This document shows positions 1 to 5,511 of a stretch of 10,165 bases of DNA, in pieces (position 1 is the first letter of the stretch; every line of letters begins with the position of its first letter). The stretch is from positions 1 to 10,165 of the forward strand of contig DKKP01000317.1 in the NCBI GenBank assembly GCA_002455335.1. The letters run 5' to 3'. This stretch comes from Anaerolineales bacterium UBA6663 (GTDB taxonomy: Bacteria; Chloroflexota; Anaerolineae; Anaerolineales; UBA6663). A model generated the notes under the pieces. The model was not told the origin of the DNA, did no database searches, and was given only the letters and a program-made list of their open reading frames with translations. The position numbers and the translations under genes are program-made.

Positions 1-2
1 GG

Positions 3-1802
3 CAGGAACTCGGGCACCACCACCGTGAGCATATCGCCGGGCTGGCGCTGTGCAGCCACCTGCCGGATGTACTGGATCATGGGCTCGATCAACGCGCGAT
101 AGGGCGATGGGATCAGCACAAGACGGACTCCGTCGCCCCAGTTCTCCCAGCGGTCGCGTACCTTGCTCTCCTCGGCCTCGTCGAGCGCCACGTGCACGGC
201 TGTGACGTCGTCGGAAAGCGAGCGTGCGTAGTTGAGCGCGTGCAATGTGCCGCGATGCACACCGCCGATCGGCAGGATCACGCGGTTTCGGCGAACCCGC
301 GTGGGCGCTCCAAAAGTGTCGAGCGAGAGCTTCTTGGCCAGCGCCCGATAGTGTTTGTGGACCTGCAGGAAGAGCATGACGAGCACCGGGATCACGATCA
401 CGATGATCCACGCGCCGGTCGCGAACTTGGTCACCGCGAAGATGACCATCACGATGAACGACATCAGAGCACCGAAGCCGTTGATGCCCATCTTCAGCTT
501 CCACTTCGGCTCATGATGCAACACCGAGCCGGCCTGCTGGATCGCCTCGCCGGGCTTGAGTAGCCGCGAGCGCCACCAGCGGATCGCCATGCCCGATTGC
601 GAGATCGTGAACGACAGGAAAACGCCGATCGCGTAGAGCGGGATCAGCGATGAGGTCTGCGCCCGGAACGCGATCACCAACAACGACGCCAGCGCGGCCA
701 GCACGATGATGCCGTATGAGAAGGCCAGCCGGCTGCCGCGGTAGGTCAGTTGCTTGGGCAGGTAGCCATCGCCGGCCACCCAGGCCGCCAGCCTCGGGAA
801 GTCGGCGTAGGCCGTGTTGGCCGCCATCACAAGAATCAACGTGGTGGCGCCGAGCAGACCCAGATACAGAGGGCTCCCCGAGCCGTAGATCACGGCCCCG
901 ATCTGCGAGAAGACGGTCTGGACGTGCGACGGCACGGCTTGCGTCTCGCGGGCCAGGAACGTGATGCTGAAGAACATGGTGGAGAGGATGGTCGTCATCC
1001 AGATCAGCGTGATGCCGGCGTTCCGCGAGCGCGGCTCCTTGAACGCCGTGATGCCGTCGCTGATCGCCTCGATGCCGGTCAGCGCCGTGCACCCGCTCGA
1101 GAACGCGCGCAGGATCAGGAACGCCGTCAGCCCCTCGAGCGCCGTATGCACCGACTCGACCCCGGTCACCGTGCCAAGCGTGCCCGTGAAGTACTGGAAA
1201 TAGCCGTAGCCAATGGTTGTGAGCGTCATCCCGAGGAAGAGATAGGTCGGGACCGCGAAGGCGATGCCCGATTCCTTGACGCCGCGCAGGTTGATCACCG
1301 TCATGAAGGCGATGAAGGCCAGCGCGATCTCGACCCGGAAGGGGAGCATGTTCGGGAAGGCCGACGTGATCTGGGCGACGCTCGACGAGATCGAGACGGC
1401 GACGGTCAGGATGTAATCGGTCAGCAGCGCCGCGCCCGCGATCTGCGCCGGAAAGGCGCCGAGGTTGTCGCGCGCCACGAGATAAGCGCCGCCGCCGTTC
1501 GGGTAGGCGTGGATCGTCTGCTCGTACGAGACCGTGATGATCACCAGCAGGATGATGATCGAGATCGCGATCGGCAGCGAGAACGTGAAGGCCGCCGCCC
1601 CAGCCGCAGCCAGCACGAGCAGGATCTCGTCGGTGGCGTACGCCGTTGACGAAAGCGCGTCGGAGGCGAACACCGCCAGGCCGACCTTCTTGCTCAAGGT
1701 CTGATGCGGCGCATCGGAGGTCGCGAGCGGTTTGCCAGTCAACCAGTGTCGCCAGCTGCGCTGTGGGCCGGCCTCCGGCCCGCGGATGATCGTGGTGCTC
1801 AT
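3..1802 (-). CDS. KimA-like APC-superfamily permease (probable K+ uptake transporter), C-terminus cut by window edge
   Basis: Integral membrane transporter of the amino acid-polyamine-cation superfamily; 600 residues are visible, with no stop before the left edge. The translation begins MSTTIIRGPEAGPQRSW and contains the family stretch SDALSSTAYATDEIL (residues 47-61), then YPNGGGAYLVARDNLG (100-115) and LTDYILTVAVSIS (127-139). About 12 hydrophobic segments lie before residue 480, followed by a soluble alpha/beta tail (from about 505, RNRVILPIGGVHRGTLHAL) resembling a UspA-like cytoplasmic domain. Known of the family: Bacillus KimA (YdaO) is a proton-coupled K+ symporter of about 607 residues. 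Its substrate residues as I recall them (D36, Y43, D117, Y118, T121, S125, T230) all match here at a constant offset of 12 (D48, Y55, D129, Y130, T133, S137, T242). I infer K+ uptake; an amino-acid substrate is the alternative. The ATG at 1802 fits the family N-terminus, but only a weak, distant AGAGG precedes it. Confidence 0.9.
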   Translation of the reverse strand, partial: MSTTIIRGPEAGPQRSWRHWLTGKPLATSDAPHQTLSKKVGLAVFASDALSSTAYATDEILLVLAAAGAAAFTFSLPIAISIIILLVIITVSYEQTIHAYPNGGGAYLVARDNLGAFPAQIAGAALLTDYILTVAVSISSSVAQITSAFPNMLPFRVEIALAFIAFMTVINLRGVKESGIAFAVPTYLFLGMTLTTIGYGYFQYFTGTLGTVTGVESVHTALEGLTAFLILRAFSSGCTALTGIEAISDGITAFKEPRSRNAGITLIWMTTILSTMFFSITFLARETQAVPSHVQTVFSQIGAVIYGSGSPLYLGLLGATTLILVMAANTAYADFPRLAAWVAGDGYLPKQLTYRGSRLAFSYGIIVLAALASLLVIAFRAQTSSLIPLYAIGVFLSFTISQSGMAIRWWRSRLLKPGEAIQQAGSVLHHEPKWKLKMGINGFGALMSFIVMVIFAVTKFATGAWIIVIVIPVLVMLFLQVHKHYRALAKKLSLDTFGAPTRVRRNRVILPIGGVHRGTLHALNYARSLSDDVTAVHVALDEAEESKVRDRWENWGDGVRLVLIPSPYRALIEPMIQYIRQVAAQRQPGDMLTVVVPEFL

Positions 1803-1843
1803 AGAACGATGTTAAACCTCTTCGAAACAGAGACAGGCCCACA

Positions 1844-1860
1844 GGGTGCTGGCCGCACCC
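1844..1860 (-). repeat. Small perfect hairpin in the permease leader
   Basis: Arms GGGTGC (1844-1849) and GCACCC (1855-1860) around the loop TGGCC (plus-strand reading). It lies between the terminator-like hairpin and the permease start codon, so it would be in the 5' untranslated RNA. It may be a leader structure; no function is shown. Confidence 0.45.
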
Positions 1861-1868
1861 TCGCATAC

Positions 1869-1905
1869 AAAAGCCCGCGTCGGCCGCAGTCGGCGTCGGC
1901 GGGCT
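1869..1905 (-). terminator. Intrinsic terminator-like hairpin (minus strand)
   Basis: Arms AGCCCGC (1872-1878) and GCGGGCT (1899-1905) pair perfectly. An inner stem GCCG/CGGC (1883-1886, 1891-1894) is separated from them by a symmetric GTCG/GTCG internal loop and closed by CAGT. On the minus strand the stem is followed by TTTTGT, a short U-tract, and there is no T-run on the plus side, so it points leftward. It could end the rarA transcript about 215 bases past its stop codon, or act as an attenuator in the permease leader, since candidate permease promoters lie upstream of it. The short U-tract makes efficiency uncertain. Confidence 0.5.
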
Positions 1906-1924
1906 GCTATCAAGGCGCGTCGCT

Positions 1925-1954
1925 ACGGTACACCTCGCGCGCCAGACCCGTCAA
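1925..1954 (-). promoter_or_regulatory. Candidate sigma-70 promoter for the permease gene
   Basis: TTGACG (-35, 1954-1949) is separated by 18 bp from TACCGT (-10, 1930-1925) on the minus strand. The -35 is a 5/6 match but the -10 is poor. Transcription would start near 1918 and pass through the hairpin at 1869-1905 before the permease ATG. Confidence 0.35.
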
Positions 1955-1962
1955 GAGGACAA

Positions 1963-1971
1963 ATAGTAGCA
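1963..1971 (-). promoter_or_regulatory. Candidate extended -10 promoter for the permease gene
   Basis: The minus strand reads TGCTACTAT, a TGN extended -10 followed by a 5/6 match to TATAAT. No clear -35 is present at 17 bp. It resembles TGCTACAAT in front of rarA. The predicted start is near 1956, again upstream of the terminator-like hairpin. Confidence 0.35.
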
Positions 1972-2117
1972 CCAACCGCTGTTTTCGTTGTGCGGTCTGC
2001 AGAATGTCAGGGGGAACGGTGCCGGGCGATCGACGTCAGCCCGCAGACCGCTGCCTGTCCGGTCCGCAGCCGCGGATCGTCAGCATCCTGGCTGCCGCGA
2101 GACGACAGCCCGCCTCG

Positions 2118-3524
2118 CTATCGTCGCGCCTGGTGCTTGGCGGCCGTGATCTCGGCCTCGCTCATCTCGGGCAGCGTCAACGTCTCGGTCAGGCCAAGCG
2201 CCCGCTCCTGCGCGCGCCGCCAGCGTTCGAGCCGGTCGCGCACCTGGGTCTCATAGCCCTGATCGGTGGGTGCGTAGAAGTACGTGCCAAGGAGCGCCGT
2301 GGGCAGGTACTGCTGGCCCGCATGATGATCGGGCAACTCGTGCGGGTACACGTAGCCGGCGCCATGGCCGAGGCCCTTGGCGTCACGGTTGCCGTCCTGC
2401 AGGTGCTTTGGAACCTCGCCCTTGCCCTCGCGTTCGACGGTCTGAAAGGCCTTGAAGTACGCGGTCGTGGTATTGCTCTTGGGCGCCGTCGCGAGGTACA
2501 GCACAGCCTCGACGATCGAGAAGATCCCCTCGGGCATGCCCACGAACTCGAACGCCTGCGCCGCCGAGTTGGCCACGACAAGGCCCATGGGGTCGGCCAG
2601 GCCGATATCCTCTCCGGCCAAAATGAGCAGCCGCCGCAGAATGAAGCGTGGGCTCTCGCCGGCGTACAGCATCTTGGCCAACCAGTACAGCGCGGCGTCG
2701 GGGTCCGAGCCGCGCACGCTCTTGATGAAGGCCGAGATCGTGTCGTAGTGCGCGTCGCCGTCTTTGTCGTATAGCACCGCGCGCCGCTGGATCGACTCCT
2801 GGGCGACCTCGAGCGTCACCCGGATCACGTCATCCTCGCCCGGCGGCGTGGTCTCGACCGCCAACTCGAGCGCGTTCAGCAAGTTGCGCGCGTCGCCGCT
2901 GGCCACATCGATCAGGTGCGCGACAGCGTCGTCCTCGAGCGCGACCTTGCGCGTGCCGTAGCCGCGCACCGGGTCGGCCACCGCCTGCTCGGCGACCAGC
3001 TGCAGCTCGGCCTCGGTGAGCGGCTGGAGCTGAAAGACCCGCGAACGCGAGACGAGCGCGCCGATCACCTCGAAGTACGGGTTCTCGGTGGTCGCGCCGA
3101 TCAGCGTGATGGCGCCGCTCTCGACGTGCGGCAACAGCGCGTCTTGTTGCGCCTTGTTCCAGCGATGGACTTCGTCGACGAACAGGATGGTCTTCTGGCC
3201 GTGGAGCTTGCGGCGTTCGCCGGCATCCTTGATGACGGTCCGGAGCTCGGCGACGCCCGCCAGCACGGCGTTGAGCGAGGTGAAGTGGCTCTTTGTGGTG
3301 TTGGCAATGATCTGGGCCAGTGTGGTCTTGCCGGTGCCGGGCGGGCCAAAGAGCAGGATCGACGAGAACAGCCGGTCGGCCTCGATCGCGCGGCGCAGCA
3401 GCCGGCCCTGGCCTACGATCGCGTCCTGGCCGATGTACTCATCCAGCGTTCGCGGGCGCATGCGCGCGGCCAGCGGCGCCTCGTCTTTGATGCGCTGTTG
3501 CGCGGCGTGCTCGAAGAGGTCCAT
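2118..3524 (-). CDS. rarA: Replication-associated recombination protein A (RarA/MgsA), AAA+ ATPase
   Basis: Cytoplasmic AAA+ ATPase related to clamp-loader subunits and eukaryotic WRNIP1/Mgs1; it acts at stalled or damaged replication forks. The 468-residue protein from MDLFEHAAQQ has Walker A GPPGTGKTT (60-68), Walker B ILFVDEVHR (113-121), sensor 1 GATTEN (143-148), an arginine-finger region SRSR (159-162) and sensor 2 GDARN. These are followed by the MgsA C-terminal helical domain (DPDAALYWLAKML, GEDIGLADP, APKSN, YVYPHELPDHHAGQQYLP). Length and domain order are normal for the family. The frame stays open upstream to an ATG at 3623, directly after the neighbour's stop codon. I prefer the ATG at 3524 because the family starts at MDLFE and the extra 33 codons have lower G/C third positions, with AGA and GGA codons. 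An extended -10 also sits just before 3524. No Shine-Dalgarno precedes 3524, consistent with leaderless translation. Confidence 0.95.
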   Translation of the reverse strand: MDLFEHAAQQRIKDEAPLAARMRPRTLDEYIGQDAIVGQGRLLRRAIEADRLFSSILLFGPPGTGKTTLAQIIANTTKSHFTSLNAVLAGVAELRTVIKDAGERRKLHGQKTILFVDEVHRWNKAQQDALLPHVESGAITLIGATTENPYFEVIGALVSRSRVFQLQPLTEAELQLVAEQAVADPVRGYGTRKVALEDDAVAHLIDVASGDARNLLNALELAVETTPPGEDDVIRVTLEVAQESIQRRAVLYDKDGDAHYDTISAFIKSVRGSDPDAALYWLAKMLYAGESPRFILRRLLILAGEDIGLADPMGLVVANSAAQAFEFVGMPEGIFSIVEAVLYLATAPKSNTTTAYFKAFQTVEREGKGEVPKHLQDGNRDAKGLGHGAGYVYPHELPDHHAGQQYLPTALLGTYFYAPTDQGYETQVRDRLERWRRAQERALGLTETLTLPEMSEAEITAAKHQARR

Positions 3525-3531
3525 GTCGCGG

Positions 3532-3540
3532 ATTGTAGCA
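3532..3540 (-). promoter_or_regulatory. Extended -10 element implying a leaderless rarA mRNA
   Basis: The minus strand reads TGCTACAAT: TGN plus TACAAT, a 5/6 match to TATAAT. Seven bases (3531-3525) separate it from the rarA ATG, so the usual start distance puts +1 at the A of the ATG or one base before. No -35 is visible at the expected spacing, which is tolerated by extended -10 promoters. Confidence 0.5.
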
Positions 3541-3544
3541 GCGG

Positions 3545-3565
3545 GGAGCGTGGAGCGCGGGAGCG
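3545..3565. repeat. Three tandem copies of a GGAGCGY-type heptamer
   Basis: GGAGCGT, GGAGCGC and a degenerate GGGAGCG follow one another directly on the plus strand, in the 99-bp gap between the propeller gene stop and the rarA start. This is a short imperfect tandem repeat just upstream of the rarA promoter element; nothing shows a function. Confidence 0.5.
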
Positions 3566-3623
3566 AAGTGAGACGAACGTTCTCGCCTCCCTCCTCCTTT
3601 CTCGGCAGATTGGGCAGACCCAT

Positions 3624-5294
3624 TCACTTCAGCACACCGGGCAGGTTGAGCGTATGGGGATAGAGGTCGTCGAAAACGTCTTGGAGTGCGTCGAGGAGGT
3701 AGTACTCGTCAGTTTCGGCAACCAGTATGTATCGCTGGCGAGCGACAGCCGCCACGTTGTTGACGGTGAGCGTTGAAAGCGGCGTGCGTGGGCCATCGAC
3801 ATCCTCGACCGAGAGCCGGACGAGTTGGTGCGGCGGAGGGGCCGAGGAGTCGGGGCTGTCGATCAAGGCGACATGCCGATTGCCCAAGAGCGGAGTGAGC
3901 GCCATATAGGCGTTCATGACGTTTGGCCAAGCGCCCAGGTGCGTCGCGGCGCCACCTGACGAGGGAATGGCGTAGAGGTCGAGTGTGCTGGAGACGCTGT
4001 CCTTGACTGTGACGATTACCCGGGAGCCATCCGGCGCGGCCTGAATATCTATGATCGAATCCAGGATCTGGCCGGCCCAAGGACCGAGCGTCTCGGCCGA
4101 CACAGTGAATAGCGGCGTGGGTGAGGTCGCTGCATCAAGCGAGCCGCGCCACACCCCAATGGTTTGGTCGTACATCCCACCTTTGACGGCGAAAACCAGA
4201 CAGTTGTCACCGCAGCTGATCAAAGTGGGCCGATCGGCTCCGCTAATTCCGGCCGGTACCGGATCGAGAACCCAGTGGGCCGCCTGGCTGCCATTGACCG
4301 GCATGATCGCGATGTTATCCGGTTGCGTGCTGAGGTGCCGCGTGACCAGATAGCGATCGTGGTCCATGAGCTTCATGGACGACAGATCGGCCGAGCCCGA
4401 CAGCCGAACGCCGGTCGGCGTGCCTGCGTAGACACTGAGCCGGTAGACGCCCTCTGCAAGCCCGTTCGCGCTTGTCGCGTGGTTCATGAACGTGTATTGG
4501 CTATCCGCGGTGAAAGGCCCAAAACACCCGCTGAGATCGATATAGCCGCAGCTGACCGGCGATAGCCGACGGGGCACGGCGCCATCCGCAACCGAAACCG
4601 CTGCGACGTCCCAGTTGTAGTGGCCGCTGTACTGGTCTGTCATGTAGATGACAGTCTGGCTATCCGGGGTGAAGCGGCCATAGATCACGTAGACGTTCGA
4701 GCTCGCAGGGATCACCGGGATCGCGCGGGCCGGGGCCGGGCTGTCGCTGGCGATCAGGTACATGCTTTGTGTGCGTTCGAAGTAGTTCATCCCGGTCGGC
4801 ACGGGCGCGACCATGTACGTGATCCAACGACCATCTGGACTTGGATTGAAACTGCTGATCGTCATGCCGACCGGCAACGGGCCCGACAACGAGCGCGGTG
4901 GACGATCACCCGAGAGGTCAACTTGCCACAACTCAATGCCGTTTGCCCCGGGTGCCTGCGCCCGAAACAGGGCGTAGGTGTCGCCTTGATTGGTGATGAC
5001 GTCGAAATTGTTGCAGGTCAGATTGACGGCCTGAAACAGCGCATGAGCCGATCCCGTCGGTATCGCCACGGCATGCAGTGTTCGCGGTCCCGTGCCGTCG
5101 AGCGCCGCGGTGCAGAATAGCGCATAGGTCTCGCTGGTCGAGAGGTGCAGATAAGTGGCGGTCTCTCCCGCCGGCGGCGTGAAGAACGGCAGATCCGCCG
5201 CCCAGGCGTTGCGAGGAAAGCCCAAGAATGTCGCTACGAGCGATAAGGCCAGTGTCGATCGTTGAAGACTGAATTGCTGTATTGAGATTGACAT
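3624..5294 (-). CDS. Secreted beta-propeller (TolB/WD40-like) protein of unknown function
   Basis: A 556-residue predicted exported protein. From the ATG at 5294 the N-terminus is a classic signal peptide: MSISIQQFSLQR, a hydrophobic core STLALSLVATFLGF, then PRNAWA with likely cleavage after residue 32 before ADL. The mature part is rich in beta strands and carries TolB/DPP-IV-like blade signatures: SPDGRWITYM (about 152), TPDSQTVIYMTD (about 209), TADSQYTFM (about 262) and APDGSRVIVTV further on. These suggest a six- to eight-bladed propeller. Cysteines (about 61, 94, 249, 257 and a CGDNC near 370) would suit disulfides outside the cytoplasm. No lipobox, catalytic motif, membrane anchor or LPXTG is seen, so a binding or scaffold role is possible but unproven. 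A longer reading from 5366 would swallow the -10 element and bury the signal peptide, so 5294 is preferred; GGGGG lies four bases upstream as a weak ribosome site. The stop is 99 bp before rarA. Confidence 0.85.
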   Translation of the reverse strand: MSISIQQFSLQRSTLALSLVATFLGFPRNAWAADLPFFTPPAGETATYLHLSTSETYALFCTAALDGTGPRTLHAVAIPTGSAHALFQAVNLTCNNFDVITNQGDTYALFRAQAPGANGIELWQVDLSGDRPPRSLSGPLPVGMTISSFNPSPDGRWITYMVAPVPTGMNYFERTQSMYLIASDSPAPARAIPVIPASSNVYVIYGRFTPDSQTVIYMTDQYSGHYNWDVAAVSVADGAVPRRLSPVSCGYIDLSGCFGPFTADSQYTFMNHATSANGLAEGVYRLSVYAGTPTGVRLSGSADLSSMKLMDHDRYLVTRHLSTQPDNIAIMPVNGSQAAHWVLDPVPAGISGADRPTLISCGDNCLVFAVKGGMYDQTIGVWRGSLDAATSPTPLFTVSAETLGPWAGQILDSIIDIQAAPDGSRVIVTVKDSVSSTLDLYAIPSSGGAATHLGAWPNVMNAYMALTPLLGNRHVALIDSPDSSAPPPHQLVRLSVEDVDGPRTPLSTLTVNNVAAVARQRYILVAETDEYYLLDALQDVFDDLYPHTLNLPGVLK

Positions 5295-5330
5295 GACGCC
5301 CCCGAGGACTTTCGTAAAGGTATAACAGCC

Positions 5331-5336
5331 ATTATA
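5331..5336 (-). promoter_or_regulatory. -10 element of the propeller gene promoter
   Basis: A perfect TATAAT on the minus strand predicts a start near 5324 and a leader of about 30 bases to the ATG at 5294. No good -35 is seen 16-18 bp upstream. A second, weaker TGTTATACC lies a few bases downstream and could be an alternative extended -10. Confidence 0.45.
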
Positions 5337-5398
5337 TGACGCACGGGCAGGCACATCGCCAGTCACACAAATCCATGGAGTCTACATACAGGCTGGTT

Positions 5399-5412
5399 GG
5401 CCGAAAACGGCC
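5399..5412. repeat. Perfect short hairpin GGCCG-AAAA-CGGCC
   Basis: A five-base-pair GC stem with an AAAA (plus) or TTTT (minus) tetraloop, in the gap between the kinase stop and the propeller promoter. There is no T-run after it on either strand, so it is not a standard terminator; it may be an RNA-end structure or a protein site. Confidence 0.4.
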
Positions 5413-5454
5413 TGACAACTTGTGTTGGCCCGTGACCAGCGCCCATGATGGAGA

Positions 5455-5469
5455 CAGATCGTTGATCTG
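5455..5469. repeat. Perfect short hairpin CAGATC/GATCTG
   Basis: Six-base-pair arms around a 3-nt loop, 43 bases past the kinase stop codon and just beyond another hairpin at 5474-5501. Together they may form the 3' end structure of the kinase mRNA. Confidence 0.4.
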
Positions 5470-5473
5470 CCGT

Positions 5474-5501
5474 GGATGATCCAAAAAGCAAAGGATCGTC
5501 C
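5474..5501 (-). terminator. Hairpin just downstream of the kinase gene, possible terminator
   Basis: Arms GGATGATCC (5474-5482) and GGATCGTCC (5493-5501) pair with one mismatch in nine. The loop on the minus strand is TTTGCTTTTT. The hairpin begins 10 bases after the kinase stop codon. The T-run is in the loop rather than after the stem, so it is atypical for intrinsic termination. Confidence 0.3.
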
Positions 5502-5511
5502 CTGCGGTTCC

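Larger units (their letters stand above)
1803..2117 (-). other. Gap between rarA and the permease gene: permease leader region
   Basis: This 315-bp stretch has no convincing gene. Read on the minus strand it contains, in order, an extended -10 element, a second candidate promoter, a GC-rich hairpin followed by TTTT, and a small perfect hairpin (6-bp arms GGGTGC/GCACCC, 1844-1849 and 1855-1860, 5-nt loop) about 40 bases before the permease ATG. B. subtilis kimA is known to be under a c-di-AMP (ydaO) riboswitch. I looked for the conserved ydaO aptamer pieces here and could not recognise them, so no riboswitch is called. Confidence 0.5.

Noticed and set aside
511..1866. Long minus-strand open frame of 451 codons overlapping the permease gene
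   Set aside because: It is the wrong frame: arginine/histidine-rich with no family resemblance, while the adjacent frame gives a full KimA-like transporter.
1992..2051. Perfect 9-bp inverted repeat GCGGTCTGC/GCAGACCGC with a 42-nt loop, downstream of rarA
   Set aside because: Arms this short at this distance are expected a couple of times by chance in 10 kb, and no T-run follows.
1803..2117. c-di-AMP (ydaO) riboswitch in the permease leader
   Set aside because: I could not find the conserved aptamer segments; only a terminator-like hairpin and candidate promoters are visible.
3575..3582. GAACGTTC palindrome upstream of rarA, considered as an SOS (LexA) box
   Set aside because: The Gram-positive LexA box has four bases between the half-sites; here there are none, and an 8-bp palindrome is not significant.
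2916..3776. Long plus-strand open frame opposite rarA
   Set aside because: It is an antisense shadow; rarA has all AAA+ motifs in the other strand, and this frame also crosses into the propeller gene.
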